Source: CAZGZU01 sp964529855 (lineage in GTDB: Bacteria; Patescibacteriota; Minisyncoccia; Portnoybacterales; UBA2143). Taken from it: DNA of 5,295 nt. Shown piece by piece: positions 4,021 through 5,295 of this stretch. Each line of letters opens with the position of its first letter. Position 1 is the first letter of the stretch. Location: the NCBI GenBank assembly GCA_964529855.1, contig CAZGZU010000031.1:1-5295 (forward strand), read 5' to 3'. The position numbers and the translations under genes were made by a program. Under the pieces are notes generated by a model. The model saw only the letters and a program-made list of their open reading frames with translations, was not told the DNA's origin and did not search any database.

Positions 4021-4245
4021 ATGTGGACTATCATAATAATCGTTGCTATTGTTGTCGCTATTGGCTTGATATTTTGGTTGAGAGGCAGGAAGAAAGGCGG
4101 AGAAGGAGCAGATGTTTCAGCCACGCCCGGAATGAGCGAAGAAGCCCCCAAGTCCTTTGAGCCGGTCCCTCCAGCCGAGAAGCCGGCCGAACCTTCCGAA
4201 GGTCCTTCCGAGGGTCCTCCTTCTGAAGGAGAAAGACCAATGTAG
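4021..4245 (+). CDS. 74-aa single-pass membrane protein with Pro/Glu/Ser-rich tail
   Basis: No family recognised. Residues 3-20 are one very hydrophobic helix (TIIIIVAIVVAIGLIFWL), followed by the basic stop-transfer segment RGRKK (21-25). The positive-inside rule then places the long tail in the cytoplasm. Residues 26-74 are low-complexity and rich in P, E, S and G, ending in three imperfect PSEG units (58-70), which look like recent short-repeat expansion and suggest a disordered tail. There is no SD before the ATG at 4021, despite the AAAGGAG about 55 bases upstream. The gene stands alone between its own -10 box and the terminator at 4314-4363. A membrane-anchored tether is possible, but no partner is evident. 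Confidence 0.7.
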   Translation: MWTIIIIVAIVVAIGLIFWLRGRKKGGEGADVSATPGMSEEAPKSFEPVPPAEKPAEPSEGPSEGPPSEGERPM

Positions 4246-4280
4246 GGTTGACCAAAGACAGGATTTTGTTAACGGTCATC

Positions 4281-4306
4281 TCATTTTGAATACGATTCAT
4301 TTTGAA
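4281..4306. repeat. 10-bp direct repeat TCATTTTGAA (two copies)
   Basis: Copies at 4281-4290 and 4297-4306 start 16 bases apart, between the stop of the 74-aa gene and its terminator. The significance is uncertain; it could be chance in A/T-rich spacer. The remaining spacer 4246-4280 shows nothing recognisable. Confidence 0.4.
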
Positions 4307-4313
4307 CAGGTAG

Positions 4314-4363
4314 AGGCCTGACAGTTTATTTGCCTGTAAACTAGTCAGGCCTTTTTGTTTTTT
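4314..4363 (+). terminator. Strong intrinsic terminator
   Basis: AGGCCTGAC (4314-4322) pairs with GTCAGGCCT (4344-4352), and the stem continues as AGTTTA (4323-4328) with TAAACT (4337-4342) across one bulged A. The result is a 15-bp stem with an 8-base loop. A T tract (4352-4363, one G) follows. It ends transcription of the 74-aa gene and insulates mreC. Confidence 0.93.
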
Positions 4364-4387
4364 AACGGGACTTGTGTTAAGATAGGT

Positions 4388-4393
4388 TAGAAT
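4388..4393 (+). promoter_or_regulatory. Possible -10 box for mreC
   Basis: TAGAAT matches TATAAT at 5 of 6 bases and lies 23 bases before the mreC ATG. No good -35 is visible at the correct spacing. A promoter is expected here because a strong terminator lies directly upstream. Confidence 0.3.
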
Positions 4394-4416
4394 TAGAGAT
4401 TTCTTTATGCCCTCCT

Positions 4417-5217
4417 ATGAAAAGAATTTTTCGTCATCCTTTTGTTTTGTCTCTGTTAATAATCCTGGTCCTTGTTTTCCTTAATTATCAGGGCTGGTTA
4501 AAGATTCCTCAAAATATGTTTTTTAAATTGATTACTCCGGGCCAGAAAATCATTTATCAATTCTCTCTGAAAGCAAATAATTTCGTTAATTTCCTTTTTT
4601 CAATCAATCAGCTCAATCAGGAAAATACCCGGCTTAAACAAGAGAACGCCGAGCTGTTGGGCCAGCTGGCTCTTTTAAAAGAAGTGGAGCAGGAGAATGA
4701 ATTTATCCGTCAGCAAATGGATTTGCCCGTTCCCGAAGCCGGCCAGTTGATTCTAGCCGAGGTTATTGGTCGCGACCCTTCTAATTCAGGAGAATCTTTT
4801 TTAATCAATCAGGGAGCCAGCCAAGGCCTTAAAGAAAAGGCGGTGGTTATCTCTGCCGGCAATCTTTTAGTCGGTCAGGTTATTGAAGTATTTGATTCTT
4901 TTTCAAGGGTTCAGTCAATTGTTGATTCCAATAGCAGAGTCAATGCCTTGCTTCAGGACTCGGAGGTAACCGGCCTGATTAAGGGAGGACAAAGATTGAA
5001 TCTGCTTCTTGATTTATTGCCTCAGGGAAAAACCATTGAGGAGAATGAACTGGTGATTACTTCCGGTCTGGCCGGATTATTCCCGGCCGGTTTGCTGATT
5101 GGTCGTATTCAAAGGACGGTTTCTTCTGACGTCCAAATTTCCCAGATGGCTGAAGTCAGGCCGGCGGTGGATTTTAACAGCTTGCGCCGTGTCTTTGTTA
5201 TCAAGGTTAAGCCTTAA
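4417..5217 (+). CDS. mreC: Rod shape-determining protein MreC
   Basis: MreC is a bitopic membrane protein that links cytoplasmic MreB filaments to the extracytoplasmic wall-elongation enzymes (PBP2/RodA). The 266 residues are a normal to slightly short length. A short basic cytoplasmic N-terminus (MKRIFRH) is followed by a transmembrane helix at about 8-24. A coiled coil of about 63-101 (NQENTRLKQENAELL) comes next, then the two-barrel beta domain from about 110: AEVIGRDPSNSGESFLINQGASQGL, VVISAGNLLVGQV, DSNSRVNALL, ITSGLAGLFPAGLLIGRI and the ending LRRVFVIKV are all typical. The start follows no SD; the bases just before it are CCTCCT (4411-4416). The usual next genes, mreD or a PBP2 gene, do not begin within the remaining 78 bases. 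Its presence implies a rod-type elongation machinery. Confidence 0.95.
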   Translation: MKRIFRHPFVLSLLIILVLVFLNYQGWLKIPQNMFFKLITPGQKIIYQFSLKANNFVNFLFSINQLNQENTRLKQENAELLGQLALLKEVEQENEFIRQQMDLPVPEAGQLILAEVIGRDPSNSGESFLINQGASQGLKEKAVVISAGNLLVGQVIEVFDSFSRVQSIVDSNSRVNALLQDSEVTGLIKGGQRLNLLLDLLPQGKTIEENELVITSGLAGLFPAGLLIGRIQRTVSSDVQISQMAEVRPAVDFNSLRRVFVIKVKP

Positions 5218-5231
5218 AAATACGATTTAAT

Positions 5232-5261
5232 CAAGGCCCGACCTCAAAACCTACGGCCTTG
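5232..5261. repeat. Weak hairpin downstream of mreC
   Basis: CAAGGCC (5232-5238) and GGCCTTG (5255-5261) form a 7-bp stem with a 16-base loop, 14 bases after the mreC stop. No T tract follows, so it is not a clear terminator. It overlaps a 19-codon minus-strand frame (5290 to 5231) that I do not accept as a gene. Otherwise 5218-5295 holds nothing recognisable. Confidence 0.35.
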
Positions 5262-5295
5262 CCCAACGATACTCTTCTAATCATACTCATTTAAA

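Overview
The window looks like a piece of a small-genome bacterium of the Candidate Phyla Radiation (Patescibacteria, probably Parcubacteria-like). This is an inference from the gene mix (a single-domain GIY-YIG nuclease, an AmrS-type radical SAM enzyme next to ThpR, a WecG/TagA-type glycosyltransferase, a short MreC), the tight spacing, the near absence of Shine-Dalgarno (SD) sequences, and the small lysine-rich or membrane proteins without clear relatives. TGA is a normal stop here, so the TGA=Gly code of Gracilibacteria/SR1 does not fit.

Left part (1-720): the 5' part of a peptide deformylase gene (def) leaves the window on the minus strand. Divergent from it is a small plus-strand transcription unit of two tiny membrane proteins (34 and about 80 aa). 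Both have near-consensus SD sequences, unlike the rest of the window. The unit ends in a hairpin terminator at 682-720.

Middle part (713-2533): three minus-strand genes, in transcription order amrS, a GIY-YIG nuclease, and a basic hypothetical protein. They are separated by four copies of a palindromic dispersed repeat (family signature GTCATTGCGAG...GCAATCCCG). One copy lies left of the GIY-YIG gene and three inverted copies lie right of it. The outermost two are 29-bp inverted repeats with 28/29 identity. The nuclease gene fits between repeats with 4 and 15 bp to spare. The flanking genes carry scars: AmrS appears to lack its usual C-terminal cysteine segment, and the hypothetical gene takes its start codon from inside a repeat. 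This looks like a minimal mobile or repeat-propagating unit and is the most interesting object here.

Right part (2534-5295): a 41-bp divergent promoter region drives amrS leftwards and thpR rightwards, both apparently leaderless. thpR (RNA 2',3'-cyclic phosphodiesterase) is followed by a 12-bp-stem perfect palindrome and then by a WecG/TagA/CpsF glycosyltransferase for surface polymer synthesis. A separate promoter with a hairpin-rich leader precedes a 74-aa single-pass membrane protein, closed by a strong intrinsic terminator. mreC (cell-shape factor) follows. The last 78 bases hold only a weak hairpin and no convincing gene.

Functionally the window mixes housekeeping genes (protein N-terminal maturation, RNA end processing, cell envelope and shape) with one small repeat/nuclease island.
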